The notes beneath the pieces are model-generated. The model was not told the DNA's origin and made no database searches. It worked only from the letters and a program-made list of their open reading frames with translations. Both the position numbers and the translations under genes were made by a program. From contig JAGBSU010000048.1 of NCBI GenBank assembly GCA_017631705.1, positions 1-5,708 on the forward strand: a stretch of 5,708 bases of DNA. The letters are read 5' to 3'. This DNA is from Clostridia bacterium (GTDB taxonomy: Bacteria > Bacillota > Clostridia > Oscillospirales > Acutalibacteraceae). Below are positions 1 through 5,186 of the stretch, piece after piece (within the stretch, counting starts at the first letter, position 1; every line of letters starts with the position of its first letter).

Positions 1-13
1 ATGACTTTTTCAT
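1..13 (-). CDS. Start of a downstream gene, probably the ABC transporter membrane subunit (partial)
   Basis: Only the first four codons are visible: ATG at 13-11 followed by codons for Lys, Lys, Ser, and then the window ends. The start is supported by a near-perfect ribosome binding site (GGAGGTG, minus strand 26-20) six bases upstream and by its position three bases after the stop of the ABC ATPase gene, as expected for the next gene of an operon. The identity is inference: GntR-ABC cassettes of the YtrA/YtrB type usually continue with a multi-span permease, and a Met-Lys-Lys start fits a membrane protein. The protein itself cannot be recognised from four residues. Confidence 0.55.
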
Positions 14-16
14 TCT

Positions 17-919
17 TTACACCTCCAAAATCCCGCCGGCAGTGTAGCCCAGCGCTTCCATTTCATACGTAAACACTTCTTCCAACGATAACGGCAGAAC
101 ATCCAATAAAATCGGCGAAAGAGCAGACAACTTCGCCACCGTTTCTTCGCGGTTGCCGCGTACAATCAAGTTGGCAACCGAACCGCGTTTGACGAAATTT
201 AAAATATCCAGCATACTGAAATCGCCTTCGCTAAACTCATGGGAAAACGCAATCTGTACTTTAAAAAGTGAGGTTTTAAGGTTTTGAATATCGCTTTCGA
301 GCACCAAACCGCCTTTGTGCAACAACGCCAACTGGTCGCAAGTATCTTCTAATTCACGCAAAGAATGCGAAGTAATAATAGCGGTCGCGTTGCGCTCTAA
401 CACTTCTTCGCAAATCAAGTTTTTCACGGTATGGCGCATAATCGGGTCCAAACCGTCAAACGTTTCGTCAAAAAAGAGGTATTGCGGATGCGACGAAAGC
501 GCCAAAATGGTGGCAGCTTGCCGTTTCATACCTTTGGAAAACGTGTTTAAATTCTTTTGCGGGTCCAATCCAAACAACTTGGTTAACTGTGCAAAACGAG
601 CCGTGTCAAAATCGTGATGAATGGCGGCGTATAATTTTGCCATGCGGTTCATATTGGCACCACCGAGAAAAAACAAGCCATCGGGAACAAAGGCAATTTG
701 TGCTTTTTTGCAGGGGTTTTCGTATATCGGTTCCCCGTCAAAGGTGGCACTGCCGCCATCGGCACGATAAATCCCGGCCAATATGCGCAAAAAAGTGGAT
801 TTTCCGGCACCGTTCGAGCCAACCATGCCATAAATGCATCCTTGCGGTATCGTGCAAGAAATAGAATCCAAGGCTAAAAAATCGTCAAATCGTTTGGTAA
901 GTGCATGGGTTTGGATCAT
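17..919 (-). CDS. ABC transporter ATP-binding protein, YtrB-like, GntR-linked
   Basis: A 300-residue cytoplasmic ATPase subunit that would power a separately encoded membrane subunit. Visible motifs: Walker A GSNGAGKST at residues 34-42; VPD at 79-81 where most families have the Q-loop glutamine; a degenerate signature FSKGM at 127-131 in place of LSGGQ; Walker B ending in Asp151-Glu152 (LFFDE); D-loop GLD at 156-158; switch His185 (ITSH). All catalytic positions are present, so it is probably active. The first ~210 residues are the ATPase domain and the last ~90 form a C-terminal extension typical of ABC-2-type subunits. The Q-loop change and loose signature are, as I recall, usual in ATPases encoded beside YtrA-type GntR regulators. 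The ATG overlaps the regulator's TGA by four bases (ATGA), with AAAGAGGTG seven bases upstream, so the two are translationally coupled. The substrate cannot be told; relatives are tied to cell-envelope antibiotic stress, and export or lipid-linked roles are possible. Confidence 0.93.
   Translation of the reverse strand: MIQTHALTKRFDDFLALDSISCTIPQGCIYGMVGSNGAGKSTFLRILAGIYRADGGSATFDGEPIYENPCKKAQIAFVPDGLFFLGGANMNRMAKLYAAIHHDFDTARFAQLTKLFGLDPQKNLNTFSKGMKRQAATILALSSHPQYLFFDETFDGLDPIMRHTVKNLICEEVLERNATAIITSHSLRELEDTCDQLALLHKGGLVLESDIQNLKTSLFKVQIAFSHEFSEGDFSMLDILNFVKRGSVANLIVRGNREETVAKLSALSPILLDVLPLSLEEVFTYEMEALGYTAGGILEV
20..26 (-). promoter_or_regulatory. Ribosome binding site for the gene leaving the left edge
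   Basis: The minus strand reads GGAGGTG, a strong Shine-Dalgarno sequence, inside the last codons of the ABC ATPase gene (they encode its final Leu-Glu-Val). It sits six bases before the ATG at 13-11. It is the main evidence that another gene begins at the window edge and that it is translated from the same mRNA. Confidence 0.75.
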
Positions 920-1296
920 AAATTGACACCTCTTTCTTCATAAGTCTTGCGAACGCACTCCATTATTTCTTCTTTTGAAATACCGGCGAGTGCTAATTCG
1001 CTGATTAGGGTTTGTAATTGTTTCAATTTTCCACGGCTGTGTTCCATTAGTAACTCTTTGGCATTTTTGGCGACAAAACAACCAATACCCGGCACAGAAT
1101 AAATAATACCGCGCACGTCCAATTCGGAATATGCCTTTTGAATGGTGTTGGGGTTAATCGAGAGTTCTATCGACAAACTCCGCACCGACGGTAACTGGGA
1201 TTCCGGCGGTAACAAATCGGTCAACACAAACTTTTCCATTTGTTCAATCAACTGTTCGTACACCGGTTTTCGTGATAATGGGTCGATGTGAAACAT
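916..1296 (-). CDS. GntR-family transcriptional regulator, YtrA-like
   Basis: A short 126-residue DNA-binding repressor. Residues ~10-77 form the GntR winged helix-turn-helix: PVYEQLIEQM, the LPSVRSLSIEL segment at 35-45 (first helix of the HTH), the recognition helix NPNTIQKAYSEL at 48-59, and the wing around GIIYSVPGIGCFV at 63-75. What follows is only ~50 residues of predicted helix (80-123), too short for the ligand-binding FadR or HutC domains. This is the architecture of the YtrA subfamily, which dimerises through two C-terminal helices and often controls an adjacent ABC transporter. The ATG at 1296 is preceded six bases upstream by AAAGGAGG (1310-1303). It is the first gene of its operon, directly behind a promoter that overlaps a perfect inverted repeat, so negative autoregulation is likely. 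The inducer is unknown; relatives respond to cell-wall-active peptides or small hydrophobic drugs. Confidence 0.93.
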   Translation of the reverse strand: MFHIDPLSRKPVYEQLIEQMEKFVLTDLLPPESQLPSVRSLSIELSINPNTIQKAYSELDVRGIIYSVPGIGCFVAKNAKELLMEHSRGKLKQLQTLISELALAGISKEEIMECVRKTYEERGVNL

Positions 1297-1325
1297 ACAA
1301 AGCCTCCTTTCTGTTGATTGGTGAA

Positions 1326-1356
1326 TTAGGTGTACTATTCACCGTAGTACACCTAA
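1326..1356. promoter_or_regulatory. Probable GntR operator: perfect 12-bp inverted repeat
   Basis: The arms TTAGGTGTACTA (1326-1337) and TAGTACACCTAA (1345-1356) are exact reverse complements, separated by seven bases. The core GTGTACTA...TAGTACAC has the GT...AC ends usual for GntR-family sites. It begins at the base next to the -10 hexamer (1357-1362, minus strand) and covers the expected transcription start near 1350, so a bound dimer would block initiation. The link to the GntR protein encoded just downstream is inference from position and symmetry. The seven-base centre is longer than in many GntR sites. Confidence 0.82.
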
Positions 1357-1385
1357 ACTATACCATACCGCTTTGCCGTTGTCAA
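1357..1385 (-). promoter_or_regulatory. Sigma-A promoter of the GntR-ABC cassette
   Basis: On the minus strand TTGACA (1385-1380), a perfect -35, is followed after 17 bases by TATAGT (1362-1357), a near-consensus -10 preceded by TG one base upstream (extended -10). Transcription should start near 1350, giving a leader of roughly 54 bases before the regulator's ATG. The strong core matches a gene set that is kept off by a repressor rather than needing an activator. Confidence 0.85.
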
Positions 1386-1393
1386 TAACTTTT

Positions 1394-1427
1394 AAAAAAA
1401 ATAATCCCTCGTTTAACAACGAGGGAT
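1394..1427 (-). terminator. Intrinsic terminator of the metG-tatD unit
   Basis: On the minus strand ATCCCTCGTT (1427-1418) pairs with AACGAGGGAT (1413-1404) in a perfect 10-bp stem with a four-base loop, followed by TA and eight T residues (1401-1394). The left arm and loop contain the last codons of tatD, and the stop codon (1415-1413) straddles loop and right arm. It would end transcripts from metG-tatD and isolate them from the GntR cassette, whose -35 begins eight bases after the T tract. Confidence 0.92.
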
Positions 1428-2183
1428 GTTATACAGTTCGCAGGCGTTTTGTTCGCCCCATTGTAACACCGTTTCGGTGCTAACACCGCGCAACGCGGCA
1501 ATCGCGGCGGCGGTGTAGAAAATCTTTGAAGAATCACACCGTTTCCCACGGTACGGTTCGGGTGCCAAGTAGGGGGCATCGGTTTCAAGCAGTAAACGCT
1601 CGGGCGGAATAACAGCGGCAACTTCGGTGAGTTTGCGCGCATTTTTAAAGGTAACTACACCGCCGATACCGATATACATACCCAAGTTTACGATTTCTCG
1701 TGCCATCTCGGTACTGCCGGAAAAACAATGCACCACACCACGTGGACGATATTTTTGAAGCAAACAAAGCGTGTCCTCATGTGCCTCGCGGTCGTGTACC
1801 ACCACCGGCAAATCAAGGGCATGCGCCAATTCCAGTTGACGGCAAAACCATTGCTGTTGAATATCACGCGGGCAGGCATCGTCGTAATGGTAATCAAGCC
1901 CGATTTCGCCAATTGCCACCACTTTTTCGTCGGCGGCTAACCGAGAAAGCACCTGCAAATCGCTGTCAATGGCGTTTCCGGCATCTTCGGGGTGAATACC
2001 CACCGCCGCAAATAAGTGTGGGAATCGATGAGCGAGTGCCACCGCCAATGAAGCACTGTTAGCCGAAGTAGCGGCTTCAATAATGCCGCATACACCGTTT
2101 TCAAACAGCGAAGTGAGTAAAACCTCGCGGTCAGAGTCAAACGCTGTATCCAAATAATGTGCGTGTGAATCAAAAATAGGCAT
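1413..2183 (-). CDS. tatD: TatD-family metal-dependent deoxyribonuclease
   Basis: A 256-residue TIM-barrel metallohydrolase of the amidohydrolase superfamily, the usual length for the family. The family's metal-binding residues are all visible: His7 and His9 in FDSHAHY, Glu93 in GEIGLDYHY, His130 in VVVHDRE, His152 in VVHCFSG, and Asp202 in LLLETDAPYLAP. TatD enzymes are 3'-5' exonucleases on DNA, implicated in DNA repair and degradation in the cytoplasm; some relatives act on other substrates such as D-aminoacyl-tRNA, so the exact substrate is not certain. After RGKR the sequence reads CDSS where many homologues have NEP. It follows metG after only 10 bases and has a poor ribosome binding site (GAGTG, 2195-2191, overlapping the metG stop), so it probably depends on co-translation with metG. 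The start is fixed by the family's N-terminal hydrolase motif. Its last codons form part of the transcription terminator. Confidence 0.95.
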   Translation of the reverse strand: MPIFDSHAHYLDTAFDSDREVLLTSLFENGVCGIIEAATSANSASLAVALAHRFPHLFAAVGIHPEDAGNAIDSDLQVLSRLAADEKVVAIGEIGLDYHYDDACPRDIQQQWFCRQLELAHALDLPVVVHDREAHEDTLCLLQKYRPRGVVHCFSGSTEMAREIVNLGMYIGIGGVVTFKNARKLTEVAAVIPPERLLLETDAPYLAPEPYRGKRCDSSKIFYTAAAIAALRGVSTETVLQWGEQNACELYNIPRC

Positions 2184-2193
2184 AGCGTTACAC

Positions 2194-4122
2194 TCAATGA
2201 ATTTGACTGCCGGGCTTCATGCCGTCGACAAAAATCACTTTGGCGGCATCGCCGTCATCGGCGGCTAAAATCATACCACGGCTTTCCACACCGCATAACG
2301 TAGCGGGCTTCAAGTTGGCAACCACAATCACACGGCGACCTTTCAAATCGTCGGGCGTATACCATTGCGAAATACCCGAAGCAACAATGCGGGGTGTACC
2401 GCTGCCGTCATTCAAGGTAAGACGCAACAGTTTTTTTGATTTTTTCACCGGTTCGCAATCCACCACTTCGGCAACGCGCAAATCAATTTTGGCAAAATCG
2501 TCAATACCGATTTCCGAAAGGAAAGCAACCGTTTCATTCACTTCGGGTTCTTCCGCTTCGGCCTGTGCTTGCAATTCCGCCAACACTTTTTCCACGTCCA
2601 CGCGAGCAAACAACGGTTCGGGTGTACCCACGGTATAAGCATCGGTAGTACCCATCGCCAAACCGCGCAAGCAATCCACCGAAGCGATGTTTAGTTGTGC
2701 AAAAATCTTCTCGGCAGTTTCCGGCAAAAACGGTTTTAAGAAAATTGCCAATAAACGGATACATTCGAGAAGGATATACAGCACCGTTTCCAACTGCGGC
2801 AGATTTTCTTCTTGTTTTGCCAGCGTCCATGGTGTCGTTTCGTCAATATACTTGTTACAACGCTTGGCAAGCGCCATCACCGCGTGTGCGGCATCGGCAT
2901 TGCGGTAAGCATCCATCAACTGACTGTAAGTTTTCACAGTCCCCGCGGCAACGTCTGCCAAATCGGCATCAAATTCACTGCCGACAACGTCCGTTTTACG
3001 TACCGTACCACCAAAATATTTGTTGGTCATCGCAATACTGCGGTTGACCAAGTTGCCCAAGGTATTGGCAAGGTCGGCGTTGTAAAGGTTCAAGAAACTT
3101 TCATAGGTAATCGTACCGTCCTGTGCGAACGGAATTTCCGAAAGCAAATAATACCGCACGGCATCGGTGCTGAATTTTTCTGCCAACTCATCGGCATACA
3201 GCACGTTCCCTTTGGATTTGCTCATTTTATCCTCGCCCGAAAGTAACCACGGATGCCCCAACACTTGTTTGGGCAACGGCTCGCCGAGAGCCATCAAAAT
3301 AATCGGCCAATAAATGGTATGGAACCGCACAATATCCTTACCGATAACGTGCAAATCCGCTGGCCAATAATGTTTATAAAGGTCACTGCTGCCGTCGGGA
3401 TGATACCCCAAACCGGTGATATAGTTAGACAGCGCATCCAACCACACGTAAGTCACGTGTTTCGGATCGAATTCCACGGGAATACCCCACGTAAACGAGG
3501 TGCGCGATACGCACAAATCCGAAAGACCGGGTTTTAAGAAGTTGTTAATCATTTCATTACGGCGCGATTCCGGTTGGAAGAAATCCGGATTTTCCTCGTA
3601 ATACTGCATCAAACGGTCTTGATATTTAGAAAGACGTAAAAAATACGCTTCTTCCTTGGCATCTACTACCGGCCGTCCGCAATCGGGACATTTGCCGTCG
3701 GTAATTTGCGAAGCGGTAAAGAACGACTCGCACGGCACACAATACTTACCCTCGTATTCGCCTTTGTAAATATCGCCTTGCTCATACAACTTCTTAAAAA
3801 TTGCTTGCACCGAAGCCTCGTGGTCGGCATCCGTCGTACGGATAAAACGGTCGTAGGAGGTGTTCAGTTTATCCCACACACCCTTAATCTGTGCGGCAAT
3901 ACCGTCAACGTATTCCTTGGGCGAAACACCTTGCTCTTCGGCGTATTGCTGAATTTTTTGACCATGCTCGTCCGAACCGGTCAAAAAATGCACGTCGTAC
4001 CCTTGCATTCGTTTGTACCGAGCAATCGTGTCAGCCAACACAATATCGTAAGCATTGCCGATATGCGGTTTGCGCGACGTATAGGCAATGGCGGTGGTAA
4101 TATAAAACTTTTCCTTTTCCAT
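2194..4122 (-). CDS. metG: Methionyl-tRNA synthetase with C-terminal tRNA-binding domain
   Basis: A 642-residue class I aminoacyl-tRNA synthetase that charges tRNA-Met with methionine, essential for translation initiation and elongation. Order of parts: catalytic Rossmann fold with the HIGH-type motif as HIGN at 20-23; the inserted connective peptide with a zinc knuckle of four cysteines, Cys128, Cys131, Cys145 and Cys148 (CxxC...CxxC); LSNYITGLGY and the KMSKS loop at 299-303; an anticodon-binding helical bundle (~340-510, with NTLGNLVNR and the conserved PW of TPWTLAK); a charged linker rich in Glu/Ala (~515-530); and a Trbp111/EMAP-like tRNA-binding domain from ~541 (DFAKIDLRVAEV) to the end, which dimerises the enzyme. 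The ATG at 4122 has AAGGAGG seven bases upstream. First gene of a two-gene unit with tatD, driven by its own promoter; the leader is only ~24 bases, so there is no T-box or SAM riboswitch. The full motif set makes the call certain. Confidence 0.98.
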   Translation of the reverse strand: MEKEKFYITTAIAYTSRKPHIGNAYDIVLADTIARYKRMQGYDVHFLTGSDEHGQKIQQYAEEQGVSPKEYVDGIAAQIKGVWDKLNTSYDRFIRTTDADHEASVQAIFKKLYEQGDIYKGEYEGKYCVPCESFFTASQITDGKCPDCGRPVVDAKEEAYFLRLSKYQDRLMQYYEENPDFFQPESRRNEMINNFLKPGLSDLCVSRTSFTWGIPVEFDPKHVTYVWLDALSNYITGLGYHPDGSSDLYKHYWPADLHVIGKDIVRFHTIYWPIILMALGEPLPKQVLGHPWLLSGEDKMSKSKGNVLYADELAEKFSTDAVRYYLLSEIPFAQDGTITYESFLNLYNADLANTLGNLVNRSIAMTNKYFGGTVRKTDVVGSEFDADLADVAAGTVKTYSQLMDAYRNADAAHAVMALAKRCNKYIDETTPWTLAKQEENLPQLETVLYILLECIRLLAIFLKPFLPETAEKIFAQLNIASVDCLRGLAMGTTDAYTVGTPEPLFARVDVEKVLAELQAQAEAEEPEVNETVAFLSEIGIDDFAKIDLRVAEVVDCEPVKKSKKLLRLTLNDGSGTPRIVASGISQWYTPDDLKGRRVIVVANLKPATLCGVESRGMILAADDGDAAKVIFVDGMKPGSQIH

Positions 4123-4153
4123 GGAAACGCCTCCTTTTTGAGATACAACTTAT

Positions 4154-4181
4154 ATTCTAACAGATTTTGGTAAAAAAACAA
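4154..4181 (-). promoter_or_regulatory. Promoter of metG-tatD
   Basis: On the minus strand TAGAAT (4159-4154) is a good -10, preceded by TG one base upstream (extended -10). The best -35 is TTGTTT (4181-4176) with a 16-base spacer; it is weaker than consensus but lies in ACTTG followed by a T run, like the -35 regions of the two plus-strand promoters. Transcription would begin near 4147, about 24 bases before the ATG. Confidence 0.72.
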
Positions 4182-4199
4182 GTCTTTCCTTACGCAAAC

Positions 4200-4228
4200 T
4201 TGCAATTTTCTCTATAAATATTTATAAT
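4200..4228 (+). promoter_or_regulatory. Promoter of the pseudouridine synthase gene
   Basis: TTGCAA (4200-4205) and TATAAT (4223-4228) are separated by exactly 17 bases. The start would fall near 4235, leaving a leader of only about 11 bases in front of the ATG at 4246, just enough to carry the ribosome binding site. The -35 lies in a 14-base string, AAACTTGCAATTTT (4196-4209), that recurs unchanged at the next promoter (5120-5133). Confidence 0.82.
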
Positions 4229-4235
4229 AGGGCGT

Positions 4236-4241
4236 GAGGTG
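4236..4241 (+). promoter_or_regulatory. Ribosome binding site that decides the pseudouridine synthase start
   Basis: GAGGTG lies four bases before the ATG at 4246 (six from the core GAGG). The upstream in-frame GTG at 4234 would sit essentially at the predicted transcription start and has no ribosome binding site, so the ATG is preferred. Confidence 0.75.
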
Positions 4242-4245
4242 GCGT

Positions 4246-5151
4246 ATGAAACAACTGATTTTCACCGTACCGCCGTCAAACGACGGCGAAACGATACAAA
4301 CTTTTTTGCGGCAAACTTGCGGCCTTTCGTGGCGCATGGTTGTCCGCCTCAAACATACCCAAAACGGCATCACCGTCGGTGGCGAACACCGCCGCACCAT
4401 TGACCGCATATCGGCAGGGGATACCTTGGTGCTTTCCTTGCCGGAAGACGAAGTGCGCATCGAAGGTGCCGATATACCGCTGTCAATAGTATACGAAGAC
4501 GAATCGCTGTTGGTGGTCAATAAACCACCGTACTTGGCGGTACACCCCTCAGCAGGAAAACCCGAACCGACTTTGGCAAATGCCGTGGTAGGGTACTATC
4601 AGCGGCAAGGCGAGGCTTGTTCGTTTCGTCCGACCAACCGTCTGGACCGCAACACCAGCGGCTTGTTGCTGGCAGCCAAAAATCCGCATATCGCCTTTGC
4701 GCTCACCGGCAAAGTGGAAAAAACCTACTTGGCAATTGTACTGGGAAATTTAGAAGGCACCGGCACCATTGATCAACCGATTCGTGTTAAAGAGGGGTGC
4801 TGTATCACCAGGGAAGTGGGTGAGGGCGGCAAGGAAAGCCGCACACATTACGAAGCACTGGCAAGCGACGGTCAGGTGACATTGGTGCGTTTGCAACTGG
4901 AAACCGGCAGAACGCATCAAATCCGCGTACACATGTCGTGGCTCGGTTATCCGCTGGCAGGGGATACCATGTACGGTACCGACGAGGTGGTAATGGCACG
5001 CCATGCACTTCATTGTGTCAGTATGCGGTTTTCGCACCCGTTGACCGGTGAACGGATTGAACTGACAGCACCGCTTCCCGACGATATGCGCACTTGCTTA
5101 AAACAGCACACTAACCCCAAAACTTGCAATTTTTGTGAACATCTGTTATAA
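4246..5151 (+). CDS. RluA-family RNA pseudouridine synthase
   Basis: A 301-residue enzyme that isomerises uridine to pseudouridine in structured RNA, most likely 23S rRNA as for RluC/RluD-type relatives. An N-terminal S4-like RNA-binding domain (~12-70; SWRMVVRLKHTQNGITVGG) precedes the catalytic domain (~80-285). Visible motifs: VYEDESLLVVNKPPYLAVHP at 82-101; RPTNRLDRNTSGLLL at 128-142 with catalytic Asp134; KTYLAIVLG at 159-167; the LETGRTHQIRVHM motif at 218-230; and GYPLAGDTMYG at 234-244. The base before RLDR is Asn rather than the more common His, a variant I recall from Firmicute members. The ATG at 4246 is chosen over an in-frame GTG at 4234 because of ribosome binding site and promoter positions. 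The last ~12 residues (rich in Cys, Asn, His) lie beyond the fold and their codons double as the promoter of the next gene, so that tail may be free of protein constraint. Exact target uridine cannot be told. Confidence 0.95.
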   Translation: MKQLIFTVPPSNDGETIQTFLRQTCGLSWRMVVRLKHTQNGITVGGEHRRTIDRISAGDTLVLSLPEDEVRIEGADIPLSIVYEDESLLVVNKPPYLAVHPSAGKPEPTLANAVVGYYQRQGEACSFRPTNRLDRNTSGLLLAAKNPHIAFALTGKVEKTYLAIVLGNLEGTGTIDQPIRVKEGCCITREVGEGGKESRTHYEALASDGQVTLVRLQLETGRTHQIRVHMSWLGYPLAGDTMYGTDEVVMARHALHCVSMRFSHPLTGERIELTAPLPDDMRTCLKQHTNPKTCNFCEHLL

Positions 5152-5152
5152 T
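5124..5152 (+). promoter_or_regulatory. Promoter embedded in the 3' end of the pseudouridine synthase gene
   Basis: TTGCAA (5124-5129), a 17-base spacer and TATAAT (5147-5152) with TG one base upstream (5144-5145, extended -10). The -10 overlaps the TAA stop (5149-5151). Start of transcription is expected near 5159, about 28 bases before the GTG at 5187. No terminator is visible between the two genes, so the downstream gene may be read from both its own promoter and the one at 4200. Confidence 0.82.
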
Positions 5153-5170
5153 AAACCGTAATTTTCGTGA

Positions 5171-5180
5171 AAAGAGGTGA
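5171..5180 (+). promoter_or_regulatory. Ribosome binding site that decides the GTG start at 5187
   Basis: AAAGAGGTGA lies six bases before GTG at 5187. The first in-frame ATG (5223) has no comparable sequence upstream, so the GTG is the likely start. The same motif, AAAGAGGTG, serves the ABC ATPase gene on the other strand. Confidence 0.78.
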
Positions 5181-5186
5181 GACACC

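Noticed and set aside
315..864. Plus-strand open frames (315-617, 589-864) opposite the ABC ATPase
   Set aside because: The minus strand carries all ABC motifs in order; the plus-strand frames show no family and no convincing ribosome binding site.
1700..2062. 120-codon plus-strand open frame opposite tatD
   Set aside because: Antisense to tatD, whose metal-binding motifs are all in place on the minus strand; composition is Arg/Pro-rich as expected of a shadow frame.
4123..4153. T-box or SAM riboswitch upstream of metG
   Set aside because: The predicted leader is about 24 bases, far too short for either, and the metG -10 and -35 are directly upstream.
3706..4173. 155-codon plus-strand open frame opposite metG
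   Set aside because: It lies antisense to the N-terminal part of an unmistakable metG, has no recognisable domain and reflects codon bias of the real gene. The same applies to plus-strand frames at 2219-2638, 2697-3047, 2812-3246 and 3253-3537.
4234..4245. GTG at 4234 as the start of the pseudouridine synthase
   Set aside because: It falls at the predicted transcription start and would place the ribosome binding site inside the coding region; the ATG at 4246 is better supported.
5176..5186. Small GGTG-AGA-CACC hairpin over the ribosome binding site of the gene at 5187
   Set aside because: Only four base pairs with a three-base loop; it could be chance and is not strong evidence of regulation.
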